This document shows, one piece after another, positions 15,965-23,546 of a stretch of 64,000 nt of DNA. Made by a program: the position numbers and the translations under genes. Location: assembly GCA_018266075.1 (NCBI GenBank), contig JAFEBB010000032.1:1-64000 (forward strand). The letters are read 5' to 3'. Below the pieces are notes generated by a model. That model saw only the letters and a list, made by a program, of their open reading frames with translations. It was not told the origin of the DNA and searched no databases. Source of the DNA: Deltaproteobacteria bacterium (GTDB taxonomy: Bacteria; Myxococcota; Myxococcia; Myxococcales; SZAS-1). Positions within the stretch are counted from its first letter, which is position 1. Every line of letters begins with the position of its first letter.

Positions 15965-16063
15965 TGCGCCCCTTCGTCACTGCCGGGCCATGCAGGGCCT
16001 GCAGATTGCCGCGGCGGCCGCGCCGAAAACCGGCCTCGCAGCAGGAACTTTAGGAGACGTGTC

Positions 16064-16255
16064 ATGGCCTGGAAGTGCGACATCTGTGGCAAGGCCCCGC
16101 TGGTGGGCAACAACGTCAGCCACGCCAACAACAAGACCAAGCGCAAGACCTACCCCAACCTCCAGAAGCTCCGGGCGATGGTTGAGGGCAAGCCCACGCG
16201 CGTGCGCGCGTGCACCCGCTGCATCAAGGCGGGCAAGGTCTTCAAGGCGGCCTGA
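16064..16255 (+). CDS. rpmB: Ribosomal protein bL28
   Basis: 63 residues; ATG 16064 is preceded by TAGGAGA. The sequence [20 protein letters not shown] is the canonical L28 N-terminus, with the (H/N)xx(N)xxTKR motif [14 protein letters not shown] and the C-terminal [10 protein letters not shown]. Four Cys (CDIC and CTRC) make this a zinc-ribbon (C+) form. bL28 is a structural large-subunit protein. It is transcribed alone here: its own promoter lies upstream and a hairpin with T run downstream, whereas many genomes pair it with rpmG. Confidence 0.97.
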   Translation: MAWKCDICGKAPLVGNNVSHANNKTKRKTYPNLQKLRAMVEGKPTRVRACTRCIKAGKVFKAA

Positions 16256-16275
16256 TCCAACTTTTCAGTGTGACT

Positions 16276-16330
16276 GCGGGGAGCGGCCAGCCTGGTCGTT
16301 CCCCGCGGCGCATTGCGGGCTTCGTTTTTT
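16276..16330 (+). terminator. Rho-independent terminator of rpmB
   Basis: GCGGGGA (16276-16282) pairs with TCCCCGC (16300-16306); a second, alternative stem CCCGC/GCGGG (ending 16319) is followed by CTTCGTTTTTT. The T run at 16325-16330 supports intrinsic termination. Confidence 0.65.
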
Positions 16331-16396
16331 ACAGCCAGGGGGCGGGCGGCTAAGCTGAGCCGCGGCTGGCGCCGTTGCGCCAACCGCGAGGTTCTC

Positions 16397-16843
16397 TTGG
16401 CCGAGCCCTACCGCATCCGCCCAGCGCGCCGCGGTGACCGCGAAAGCATCGCCGCCCTGCTGGCGGAGGTGGGCTACCCCAACGCCTGCGACTCGGCGAC
16501 GCTGTCCTGGGTCATCTCGCATCCAGAGATGGAAGTGCACCTCGCGGTTGATCCCCTCGACCGCGCGGTGGGCATGGTGAGCCTCTCGCACCGGCCGCAG
16601 CTCAAGCTCAAGGGGCGCATCGCCACCATCGACGAGCTCATCGTCCTGCCGAGCTGGCGCAAGAAGGGCATCGGCAAGGACCTGCTCCAGCGCGCGGTGA
16701 CGCGCGTGAAGGTGCTGGGCTGCAAGCGGCTGGAGATCAACACCCTCGACCGCGCGGGCTCCGCGTCGTTCATGAAGAAGCTGGGCTTCGTGGAGATCGA
16801 CTCCACGGTGATGCGCCTCGAGGACCTCGAGCGCGTGCGCTGA
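16397..16843 (+). CDS. GNAT-family N-acetyltransferase
   Basis: 148 residues from TTG 16397, preceded by GCGAGG, with homology starting at AEPYRIRPARRGDRESI. The GNAT fold is clear: beta strand pair MVSLSH...GRIATIDELIVLP, the acetyl-CoA pyrophosphate-binding SWRKKGIGKDLLQRAV (R/QxxGxG/A), and C-terminal CKRLEINTLDRAGSASFMKKLGF. GNAT enzymes acetylate amino groups on small molecules or protein N-termini; substrate unknown. Cytosolic. It is read convergently with the PilZ gene; the stops are only nine bases apart. Confidence 0.87.
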   Translation: MAEPYRIRPARRGDRESIAALLAEVGYPNACDSATLSWVISHPEMEVHLAVDPLDRAVGMVSLSHRPQLKLKGRIATIDELIVLPSWRKKGIGKDLLQRAVTRVKVLGCKRLEINTLDRAGSASFMKKLGFVEIDSTVMRLEDLERVR

Positions 16844-16852
16844 ACGTCGGCG

Positions 16853-17224
16853 CTACTCCGCGAACGGCTTGGTCACGTCGGCCACCGGCGGCGGCGCGCC
16901 CACGGCGGCGTTGCGCGAGTCGCCCAGCAGCTTGCGGATGAAGCCGAAGGTCTTGTTCTCCTCGGCGGTGGCAGGCTGGAAGCGCACGCCGATGTAGCCG
17001 GGCTTTCGCCAGGCCACCACCGCGCGGATGGGCAGGGGCTGCTCGCCGAAGTCGAGGTGCACCAGCAGCTGGTCGCCGATCTCGTAGTACTTGATGACCT
17101 GGATGCAGAGCCCGCCGGTGCCGTGCTGGCCGGAGTAGGTGGCCAGCGACTCCGCGAGCGATGCCGAATCGGTGAACTTGAGGGTGATGGTGGCGGCGAG
17201 CCCGGACGTCGGCGAATCAGCCAT
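16853..17224 (-). CDS. Atypical PilZ-domain protein (TIGR02266-like)
   Basis: 123 residues from ATG 17224. The core is a PilZ-like beta barrel: GGLCIQVIKYYEIGDQLLVHLD...LPIRAVVAWRKPGYIGVRFQPAT. It has the (x)-G-(L)-...-D...-V-x-W...GVxF pattern of TIGR02266 proteins known from myxobacteria, which often lack the N-terminal RxxxR c-di-GMP-binding arginines. Here no R-x-x-x-R precedes the barrel, so direct c-di-GMP binding is doubtful. Probably a regulatory or adaptor protein. The rest is a short N-terminal strand segment (ITLKFTDSASLAESLATYSG) and a Pro-rich C-terminus. Divergent from the transglycosylase gene at 17291. Confidence 0.75.
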   Translation of the reverse strand: MADSPTSGLAATITLKFTDSASLAESLATYSGQHGTGGLCIQVIKYYEIGDQLLVHLDFGEQPLPIRAVVAWRKPGYIGVRFQPATAEENKTFGFIRKLLGDSRNAAVGAPPPVADVTKPFAE

Positions 17225-17290
17225 GCGCGGCAAGATAACACGCGCGGTCGGTTTCTGGCCTGGGTGCGAAGCGCGGATTAGCGTCGGCGC

Positions 17291-18148
17291 ATGGCGTCGA
17301 AGAGCAAGCCCGCATCCAAGAAAGCCGCATCCCCCAAGGCCGCCGCGAAGGTCGCTTCGCCGACCAAGCCGCGCCGCTGGCGCTGGGTCGCAGCGGGGCT
17401 CTTCGTCATGGCCGCGGCGGTCGTCGTGCACGCGTTCGCCACCCTCCCCGACGCCGACGAGATCGCCCGCCTCGCCAAGCGCCCGCCGCACTCCACCGCG
17501 CTCATCGACGCGCGCGCTCGCGAAGCGGAAAAAGAAGGTCACCGCTTCACGAAGCAGCAGCGCTGGGTGCCCCTGGGCGAGGTGGCGCCGGAGCTGGTGT
17601 CGTGCGTCATCGCCAGCGAGGACGCGCGCTTCTTCCTCCACGACGGCGTCGACGTCGCCCAGATGAAGCAAGCGGTGGAGAAGGACCTGCGCACGCACCG
17701 CTATGCGCGCGGCGCCTCCACGCTCACCCAGCAGCTCGCGAAGAACCTCTGGCTCACCGAGAACAAGAGCCTGCTCCGCAAGCTGCAGGAGGCCGTGCTC
17801 GCCGAGCGCCTCGAGGACGCGCTCAGCAAGGAGCGCATCCTGGAGCTCTACGTGAACGAGGCCGAGTGGGGCGAAGGCATCTTCGGCGTGGAGGCCGCGA
17901 GCCGCGCGTACTTCAACCGCGAGCCGCGCGCGCTCACCCTCGCCCAGAGCGCCATGCTCGCCGCCATGCTGCCTGCGCCGCGCCGCCTCTCGCCGCGCAC
18001 CGACGCCGCCGAGCTCTTGCCCCGCGCCCGCCACGTGCTCGAGCGCGTGGCCGACGAGCACCTCGCCACGCCCAAGGCCCTCGCGCTCGCGCGTGAAGAG
18101 CTGGAGCGCACGCTCGCGCCGGGGGAGCGTCGTCAAGCAAGTATGTAG
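17291..18148 (+). CDS. Monofunctional peptidoglycan glycosyltransferase (MtgA-like, GT51)
   Basis: 285 residues. A Lys/Ala/Pro-rich cytoplasmic N-terminus (residues 1-28) precedes one membrane segment (WVAAGLFVMAAAVVVHAF), then the GT51 domain: catalytic Glu in ASEDARFFLHDGVD, RGASTLTQQLAKNLWLT, second Glu area in AVLAERLEDALSKERILELY and VNEAEWGEGIFGVEAAS. No transpeptidase domain follows, so it polymerises lipid II glycan strands alone (MtgA type). A degraded copy of its 3' end is present at 23077-23213. Confidence 0.93.
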   Translation: MASKSKPASKKAASPKAAAKVASPTKPRRWRWVAAGLFVMAAAVVVHAFATLPDADEIARLAKRPPHSTALIDARAREAEKEGHRFTKQQRWVPLGEVAPELVSCVIASEDARFFLHDGVDVAQMKQAVEKDLRTHRYARGASTLTQQLAKNLWLTENKSLLRKLQEAVLAERLEDALSKERILELYVNEAEWGEGIFGVEAASRAYFNREPRALTLAQSAMLAAMLPAPRRLSPRTDAAELLPRARHVLERVADEHLATPKALALAREELERTLAPGERRQASM

Positions 18149-18267
18149 AAATCGCCTGACGCGACGCGCAAAGTTGTCGGGCTCTCCATTACTTGTTGGC
18201 CCCGCACCGGGCCGATACTCTCACCAGGTTGAAAAACATTGGTGTCGTGAGAGCGGGAGGGCGCTGC

Positions 18268-19371
18268 ATGACGGCTCGTCGAAGGCTGATGTCCTGGGTT
18301 GTGGTGGGTTGGGCGCTGGGGTTCGCGGGAAGCGCCTCCGCGACAAACGCCAAGCTCGAAGACGCGAAGGCCAAGCTGGAGCGGCTCCAGTACTCGAGCG
18401 CGGCCGAAGAGCTCAAGCAGGCGCGCCAGGCAGACGGGCTCTCCCACGACGACCTCTTGCAGATCCTCGAGCTGCAAGGCGTGACCGCCGCCGCGCTTGG
18501 TCGCAGCGAGGAGGCGGAGCAGTTCTTCCGCGAGCTGGTGGTGCTGGCGCCGGACTTCAAGCTGCCCAAGCGCTGGGGCCCGAAGATCCAGACGGCGTTC
18601 TTCGGCGCCAAGAGCTGGCTCGACGATCAGCAGCCCATGTCGCTCAGCCGCCAGGCGCCCCAGCAGCTCGACGGCAAGATCGTGGGCGTCCAGCTCCAGC
18701 TCGGGCCGGATCCGCTGCAGCTCGTGCGCCGGGTGCGCGTGCACCTCATGCCCGAGGGCGCGAATGCTTCCGTCGAGACGCGCGAGACCAGGGCGCCCGC
18801 GGCGGTGACGGTGGCCGTCGCGCCAGGGGCCACGGTGCGCTGGTGGGCCGAGTCGCTCGGCGTCCACGGCGAGGTGCTCCAGGTCCTCGGCAGCAAGGAC
18901 GCGCCCGTCACCGATCACCTCGAGCCGCCCGCCCCTGCGCCGAGCGCGCCGCCGGTGCCGCTCGCGGCCGGGGAGCCGGCGCCCAAGCCCAGCGGCGGAC
19001 TCGAGCCGTCGAGCAGCGTGGAGAAGCAGGCCGCCGGCGGTGAAGCGCCCATGAGGCCTCTGGCGTACGTGCTGATGGGGGTGGGCGCCGCGGCGCTGGT
19101 CACGGGCGCGGTCTTCGCGACCCAGGTCTCCAGCGCGCACTCCAAGCTCGACCACCCCGAGCTCGACGCCAATGGCCACGTCGTCGGCATCACCCAGAAG
19201 GACGCGCAGTCGCTGGTGGACCAGTCCAAGTCGCAGGCGGCCATCGCCAACATCTGCCTCATCTCCGGCGGCGTGCTCGCTGCGGGCGGCGGCGCCGTCT
19301 ACGTGTACGGCATGCTCAATCCCTCGAGCCCGGGCAGCGGCGGCGGGGTGGGCGTGGGAGGCCGGTGGTGA
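18268..19371 (+). CDS. Secreted TPR-like protein with C-terminal membrane segments
   Basis: 367 residues from ATG 18268 with GGGAGG at 18255-18260. The signal peptide MSWVVVGWALGFAGSASA is followed by a helical TPR-like region (AKLERLQYSSAAEELKQARQ and LGRSEEAEQFFRELVVL), a beta-rich domain and a Pro-rich linker (PPAPAPSAPPVPLAAGEPAP). Two hydrophobic segments near the C-terminus (PLAYVLMGVGAAALVTGAVF and ANICLISGGVLAAGGGAVYV) form a hairpin. This architecture recurs in myxobacterial envelope proteins. Function unknown. The next gene begins 29 bases after its stop. Confidence 0.75.
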   Translation: MTARRRLMSWVVVGWALGFAGSASATNAKLEDAKAKLERLQYSSAAEELKQARQADGLSHDDLLQILELQGVTAAALGRSEEAEQFFRELVVLAPDFKLPKRWGPKIQTAFFGAKSWLDDQQPMSLSRQAPQQLDGKIVGVQLQLGPDPLQLVRRVRVHLMPEGANASVETRETRAPAAVTVAVAPGATVRWWAESLGVHGEVLQVLGSKDAPVTDHLEPPAPAPSAPPVPLAAGEPAPKPSGGLEPSSSVEKQAAGGEAPMRPLAYVLMGVGAAALVTGAVFATQVSSAHSKLDHPELDANGHVVGITQKDAQSLVDQSKSQAAIANICLISGGVLAAGGGAVYVYGMLNPSSPGSGGGVGVGGRW

Positions 19372-19400
19372 GCATCGCGATCTCGAGTCGGGGGTTCTCC

Positions 19401-21362
19401 ATGAAGACAGCTGCTCCGTGGCTCTTGGGCGTTTCGCTCGCGCTGGCTGGTTGTGGTGGTGCGACGCTTCCCAACCAGCCCTTCGCGTGCACCGCCAACG
19501 CCGACTGCGCGGCAGGCTTCATCTGCCAGCAGGGCGTGTGCGTGTCCGCGGCCATCGCGGCCGGCTCCACCAACGCAGCCAGCGGCAGCGGCGCGAGCTC
19601 CAGCGGGAGCACGACCACGAGCACGACCGAAGGCGCGTCGAGCAGCGGCAGCAGCACCAGCGCGTCGACGACGAGCACCACATCGAGCAGCAGCACCAGC
19701 GCCACCGCGTCCTCGTCGTCGGGCAGCAGCAGCACCGCGAGCACGTCGAGCAGCGGGAGCGGCAGTGGCAGCACGGGCGTCGCGTCCACCGGCTCGTCGA
19801 GCAGCACCACCTCGACGACCAGCAGCGGCTCGTCCAGCGCCACCAGCAGCACCGGGAGCTCCTCGAGCTCTTCGTCGACCACGTCCACATCGAGCACCGG
19901 CTCCACGGGCTCGAGCGGCTCCAGCGGGAGCACCGGCAGCACCTGCGGCAGCGGCGAGGGCACGCTCACCGCGGACGTCTACCTCGAGGTGGGCAGCGGC
20001 GACGACTACCAGGCGGTGGTGGCCGTGGCGGGCGGCACGCCGGTGATGCGCATGCACGCCGCGACCCCCTTCATCTGGAACGAGGAGCAGGGCAAGACCT
20101 GGTACACGTTGAACAACACCATCAGCCAGGGGTCAGGCACCACCCAGAGCTACTCGCTCTGCGTGCCGGCCGGGGACTACACCCTGCAGTTCTGGGACGT
20201 GTGCGGCGGCGGCGGGTCGTGCAGCTCCGGCTTCGGCTTCAACGCCGGCACGCCGCCGGCCACCGCCTACGGCTCCGGCTGGGAGGTCGGCGACCCGTCG
20301 CGCGTGGTGAGCGTGACGGTGGGACAGGAGACGCGGGTGCGGCTGAACCAGACCAAGACCAACGTCCCCACCTGGGACAACTTCTATGGGACCTACGCGA
20401 CCTGGTCGTACGGCGACTGCAGCGGCGGCCAGAGCTGCCCGGGTTTCGCCACTTGCTACCAGGGCACCTGCGTGGACACGGGCTACGACTTTCACAACTG
20501 CGGCACGGGGGGCAGCGCCTGCACCGGCGGCACCGCCTGCTGCGCAGGCGTGTGCAGCGACGAGTCCTCGGACAACAACAACTGCGACGGCTGCGGCGTG
20601 GTCTGCGGCCCGGGCACCACCTGCACCAGCGGCGTATGCACGCCCAACGATGGCACCTGCGGCGTCCTCACCGCCGAGGTGGGCACCGACTCACCCGCCG
20701 ACCCCACCAACTACCAGGGCATCTTCGCCGTCGCGAACGGCACCCCCGACGAGAACACCGGCCCCGGCGTGTACTGGAACGTGGAGAAGAACAAGACTTG
20801 GTACACGTTGGCCTCGCAGATCTTTACCGACCCGTACCTGCGCTACGTGTACTCGGCGTGCGTCCCGCCGGGGAGGTACACCCTGCAGATGTGGAACGAC
20901 GGCTGCGTGAACAACCAGGGCGGCTGCGGCACCTTCGACAACGGCATCCCGCCCAACCCGGTGTACGTCTGGGAGATCGGCGACGCCACCCTGAGCCTCC
21001 CCGTCACCACGGGCAGCGTCACGGCGGTGAACGTGATCAACTCGCTGAAGCACGTGCCCACCTACGACAACTTCTACGGCGCGTACGCGCTCTGGAGCTA
21101 TGGCGGCTGCGGCACCTACTGCCCGCCCAGCGGCGGTTGCTCGTCGGAGACCTGCGCACTGGGCACCACTTGCCTCCAGGGCGCCTGCCACGACACCACG
21201 CACGACATCCTCGCCTGCGGTACTGCCGGCAGCGCTTGCCCCACTGGCCAGCTCTGCTGCAGCAGCACATGCACCGACAACGGCAGCGACGACAACAACT
21301 GCGGCGAGTGCGGCATCGTCTGCACGGGCGGGCAGCACTGCGTCACTGGACAGTGCCAGTGA
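19401..21362 (+). CDS. Lipoprotein with Ser/Thr-rich linker and two tandem Cys-rich repeats
   Basis: 653 residues from ATG 19401 (GGGGG upstream). Lipobox LALAGC (Cys18); a small Cys module, ACTANADCAAGFICQQGVC (residues about 29-47), is followed by a 130-residue Ser/Thr/Gly linker. Two homologous units of about 230 residues follow, each starting with a beta domain (LTADVYLEVG or LTAEVGTDSP; the KTWYTL motif is shared), passing through DNFYG(T/A)YA(T/L)WSYG, and ending in a knot like NNNCDGCGVVCGPGTTC. The DNNCGECGIVC modules resemble Cys-rich stigma-type repeats in myxobacterial surface lipoproteins. Probably an extracellular adhesin or binding protein. Confidence 0.87.
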   Translation: MKTAAPWLLGVSLALAGCGGATLPNQPFACTANADCAAGFICQQGVCVSAAIAAGSTNAASGSGASSSGSTTTSTTEGASSSGSSTSASTTSTTSSSSTSATASSSSGSSSTASTSSSGSGSGSTGVASTGSSSSTTSTTSSGSSSATSSTGSSSSSSSTTSTSSTGSTGSSGSSGSTGSTCGSGEGTLTADVYLEVGSGDDYQAVVAVAGGTPVMRMHAATPFIWNEEQGKTWYTLNNTISQGSGTTQSYSLCVPAGDYTLQFWDVCGGGGSCSSGFGFNAGTPPATAYGSGWEVGDPSRVVSVTVGQETRVRLNQTKTNVPTWDNFYGTYATWSYGDCSGGQSCPGFATCYQGTCVDTGYDFHNCGTGGSACTGGTACCAGVCSDESSDNNNCDGCGVVCGPGTTCTSGVCTPNDGTCGVLTAEVGTDSPADPTNYQGIFAVANGTPDENTGPGVYWNVEKNKTWYTLASQIFTDPYLRYVYSACVPPGRYTLQMWNDGCVNNQGGCGTFDNGIPPNPVYVWEIGDATLSLPVTTGSVTAVNVINSLKHVPTYDNFYGAYALWSYGGCGTYCPPSGGCSSETCALGTTCLQGACHDTTHDILACGTAGSACPTGQLCCSSTCTDNGSDDNNCGECGIVCTGGQHCVTGQCQ

Positions 21363-21403
21363 TCGTAGAACGGGCCGCGTCGGATCAGCGCTAGGATACG
21401 GAC

Positions 21404-23044
21404 GTGCAAAACGCGGGAGCCCTCTCGATCAGCGACGCGTTCGCGGGCCCGCGGCAGCTGGGCCGCTACACGCTCCTCGTGAAGCTCGCCACCGGCGGCA
21501 TGGCCGACATCTTCCTGGCCAAGCAGCGCGGCGCGCAGGGCTTCGAGAAGCTGGTGGTGGTGAAGCGGATCCTGCCCAACTACGCCGCGGATCCCGAGTT
21601 CGTGGGCATGTTCCTCGACGAGGGGCGGCTGGCGGCGCACCTCACCCACCCGAACATCGTCCAGACGTTCGACCTCGGCGAGGACGCCGGCAGCTACTTC
21701 ATCGCCATGGAGTACGTGGCCGGCGAGAGCCTGGTGGCCATGGCGCGCGCGGCCCGGCTCAAGGGCAAGCTCATCGACGACCGTTTCTCGGCGCGGCTCA
21801 TCTCGCAAGCCGCCGTGGCGCTGGATCACGCGCACCGCCAGACGGATGTGATGGGCAGCCCACTGAACATCGTCCACCGCGACGTCTCGCCGCAGAACCT
21901 GCTCGTCACCTACGACGGCCAGCTCAAGGTCGTCGACTTCGGCATCGCCAAGGCGGCGAACCGCGCCACCCAGACCGGCGACGGCCAGGTGAAGGGGAAG
22001 ATCACGTACATGGCGCCGGAGCAGCTCCGCGGCGACCAGGAGGTGACCGGCCAGGCCGACATCTTCGCGCTCGGCGTGGTGCTCTTCGAGCTCGTCACCG
22101 GCACGCGGCTGGTGGAGGGCGGCGACCAGGCGCGGGCCATCTCGCTCATCGGTGGCAACGCGCCCATGCCGCTGCCCTCGGAGCGGCGGCCCGATCTCGA
22201 CGCAGAGCTCGACCGGATCATCGGCCGGGCCATGAAGAAGGATCTCGGCGAGCGCTACAAGACCGCGGGCGAGCTTCACGCCGACCTCGAGGCCTGGCTG
22301 GGCACGCACCAGGTGACGGCCGCGGAGATCTCCGCGTTCGTGCGCGAGCTCTTCTCCGACAAGATCGCCAAGCGCAAGGAGATCATCGAGAAGGCGCTGA
22401 AGGGCGAGTTCGAGGCCAAGGGCGAGGTGGGCGTCGCGGAGGCCAAGAGCGGCGGCTCCATGCCCGACGGCACCGCCTACGTGCACGAGCCCTTCGCGGC
22501 CATCCAGCGTCAGCAGCGCATGAAGGTGCTGGCCGGCATCGGCGGCGGCGCGGCGCTGCTCATCGGCGTCGGCGTCTTCGCGTTCGGCCACCATGGCTCG
22601 GAGCCCGACCCGCAGCGAAAGCCGCCCATGGTGGCGACGCCCGCTCTCGCTCCCGCTCCCAAGCCGGCGGAACCCACGCCCGCGCCGCCAGCACCTGCGC
22701 CGACGCCGACGCCAACGCCGGTCGCTGCGACTCCCAAGCTCACTTCGACGCCCGCGCCCGCTCCGACACCAACGCCCGCTCCGACGCCGACGCCCATCGC
22801 CGTGGCGCCGAAGCCTGCGCACGTCTTCCGTGCGCGGCCGGGGAAGCTCTCCATCGACACCACGCCGTGGACCGAGGTCTTCTGGCGCGGCAAGAGCCTG
22901 GGCCAGACGCCGCTCATCGGCGTGGACTTGCCGCCCGGCTCGCAGCGCCTGGTGCTCAAGAACCCGGGCGAGAAGATCGAGCAGACCGTCGAGGTCGAGA
23001 TCAAGAGCGACCAGACGACCGCCAAGCGGCTGCGGCTCCAGTAG
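21404..23044 (+). CDS. Ser/Thr protein kinase with PEGA domain
   Basis: 546 residues from GTG 21404. Hanks-type kinase domain: glycine loop LGRYTLLVKLATGGMADIFL, Lys in LVVVKRILP, HRD in VHRDVSPQNLLV, DFG in VVDFGIAKA and APE in YMAPEQLRG. HRDVSPQN is the variant frequently found in myxobacterial kinases. A membrane segment (MKVLAGIGGGAALLIGVGVF, near residue 375) separates the cytoplasmic kinase from a Pro/Ala/Thr-rich periplasmic stretch and a C-terminal PEGA domain (SIDTTPWTEVFWRGKSLG...). It lies between two Cys-rich lipoprotein genes, but there is no direct evidence that it acts on them. Confidence 0.93.
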   Translation: MQNAGALSISDAFAGPRQLGRYTLLVKLATGGMADIFLAKQRGAQGFEKLVVVKRILPNYAADPEFVGMFLDEGRLAAHLTHPNIVQTFDLGEDAGSYFIAMEYVAGESLVAMARAARLKGKLIDDRFSARLISQAAVALDHAHRQTDVMGSPLNIVHRDVSPQNLLVTYDGQLKVVDFGIAKAANRATQTGDGQVKGKITYMAPEQLRGDQEVTGQADIFALGVVLFELVTGTRLVEGGDQARAISLIGGNAPMPLPSERRPDLDAELDRIIGRAMKKDLGERYKTAGELHADLEAWLGTHQVTAAEISAFVRELFSDKIAKRKEIIEKALKGEFEAKGEVGVAEAKSGGSMPDGTAYVHEPFAAIQRQQRMKVLAGIGGGAALLIGVGVFAFGHHGSEPDPQRKPPMVATPALAPAPKPAEPTPAPPAPAPTPTPTPVAATPKLTSTPAPAPTPTPAPTPTPIAVAPKPAHVFRARPGKLSIDTTPWTEVFWRGKSLGQTPLIGVDLPPGSQRLVLKNPGEKIEQTVEVEIKSDQTTAKRLRLQ

Positions 23045-23047
23045 CCG

Positions 23048-23085
23048 TTAACCGATCAGTTTCAAACCCGCAGGCAAGCTCTCGC
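23048..23085 (-). pseudogene. Relic of an Hsp70-family gene 3' end
   Basis: Reading the minus strand gives VLGESLPAGLKLIG and a stop, almost identical to the C-terminus (VFGESLPAGLRLLG) of the large Hsp70-family protein encoded at 25658-28450. On the DNA level a core beginning ACCCGCAGGCA differs at about one base in 22. No Hsp70 coding sequence continues upstream, so this is a truncated copy. It overlaps the start of the transglycosylase relic. Confidence 0.7.
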
Positions 23086-23213
23086 CCAAGACGATGCCGC
23101 CGAGTTCGTGCCACGCGCACGTCACGTGCTCGAGCGCGTGGCGGACGAGCAACTCGCCACGCCCAAGGCTCTCGTCTCGCGCGGGAGGAACTGGAGCGCA
23201 CTCTGGGCGGCCC
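23077..23213 (+). pseudogene. Relic of a transglycosylase gene 3' end
   Basis: About 135 bases closely resemble bases 17990-18125 of the MtgA-like gene; from GCCGCCGAG to CCCAAGGC roughly nine bases in ten agree. Translation gives PRARHVLERVADEQLATPKAL, against PRARHVLERVADEHLATPKAL. A one-base deletion after that breaks the frame, and the rest (ELERTL-like bases GAACTGGAGCGCAC) reads out of frame. No intact transglycosylase lies here, so it is a decayed duplicate. Confidence 0.8.
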
Positions 23214-23546
23214 TCGGCCCTCTTCGCCGGAGTCCCGATGGTGCTCCGGTTCGGCCTGCGAAAGCGCGCGGCTCGTCGCGAACGCGACATCGCTCGCATA
23301 TTGAGTCACGAGGCACGCGGCGGTCGCTTCACTCGCCGACCACATCGACGGGTTCAACAACCCAGCCCGGAGACACTCGCATGTCGATTACGCGAGCTCA
23401 CTCGAGTGTGAATTGAGAGAACCGGTCGCTGCACAAGCTGCATAATCAAACGGTCACAAAATCGGGGCAGGATCAGGCGAAGACACGTTGACTTCTGTCT
23501 CCGCCCCTGCAGACGATCGCAAGAAGAATGGGAGGACTCCGCAACC
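23214..23546. other. Non-coding stretch between relics and the delta-60 lipoprotein gene
   Basis: I see no convincing gene: reading frames are short and without consistent codon bias. Base composition becomes less GC-rich after about 23400. It contains CATAAT (23441-23446, like a -10 box) with no matching -35 element. A Shine-Dalgarno-like GGGAGG lies about 15 bases before ATG 23547. Confidence 0.5.

Noticed and set aside
19560-19960. Repeated Ser-codon blocks that might suggest a CRISPR array
   Set aside because: No constant direct repeat with unique spacers; the repetition follows codons of a Ser/Thr-rich protein linker.
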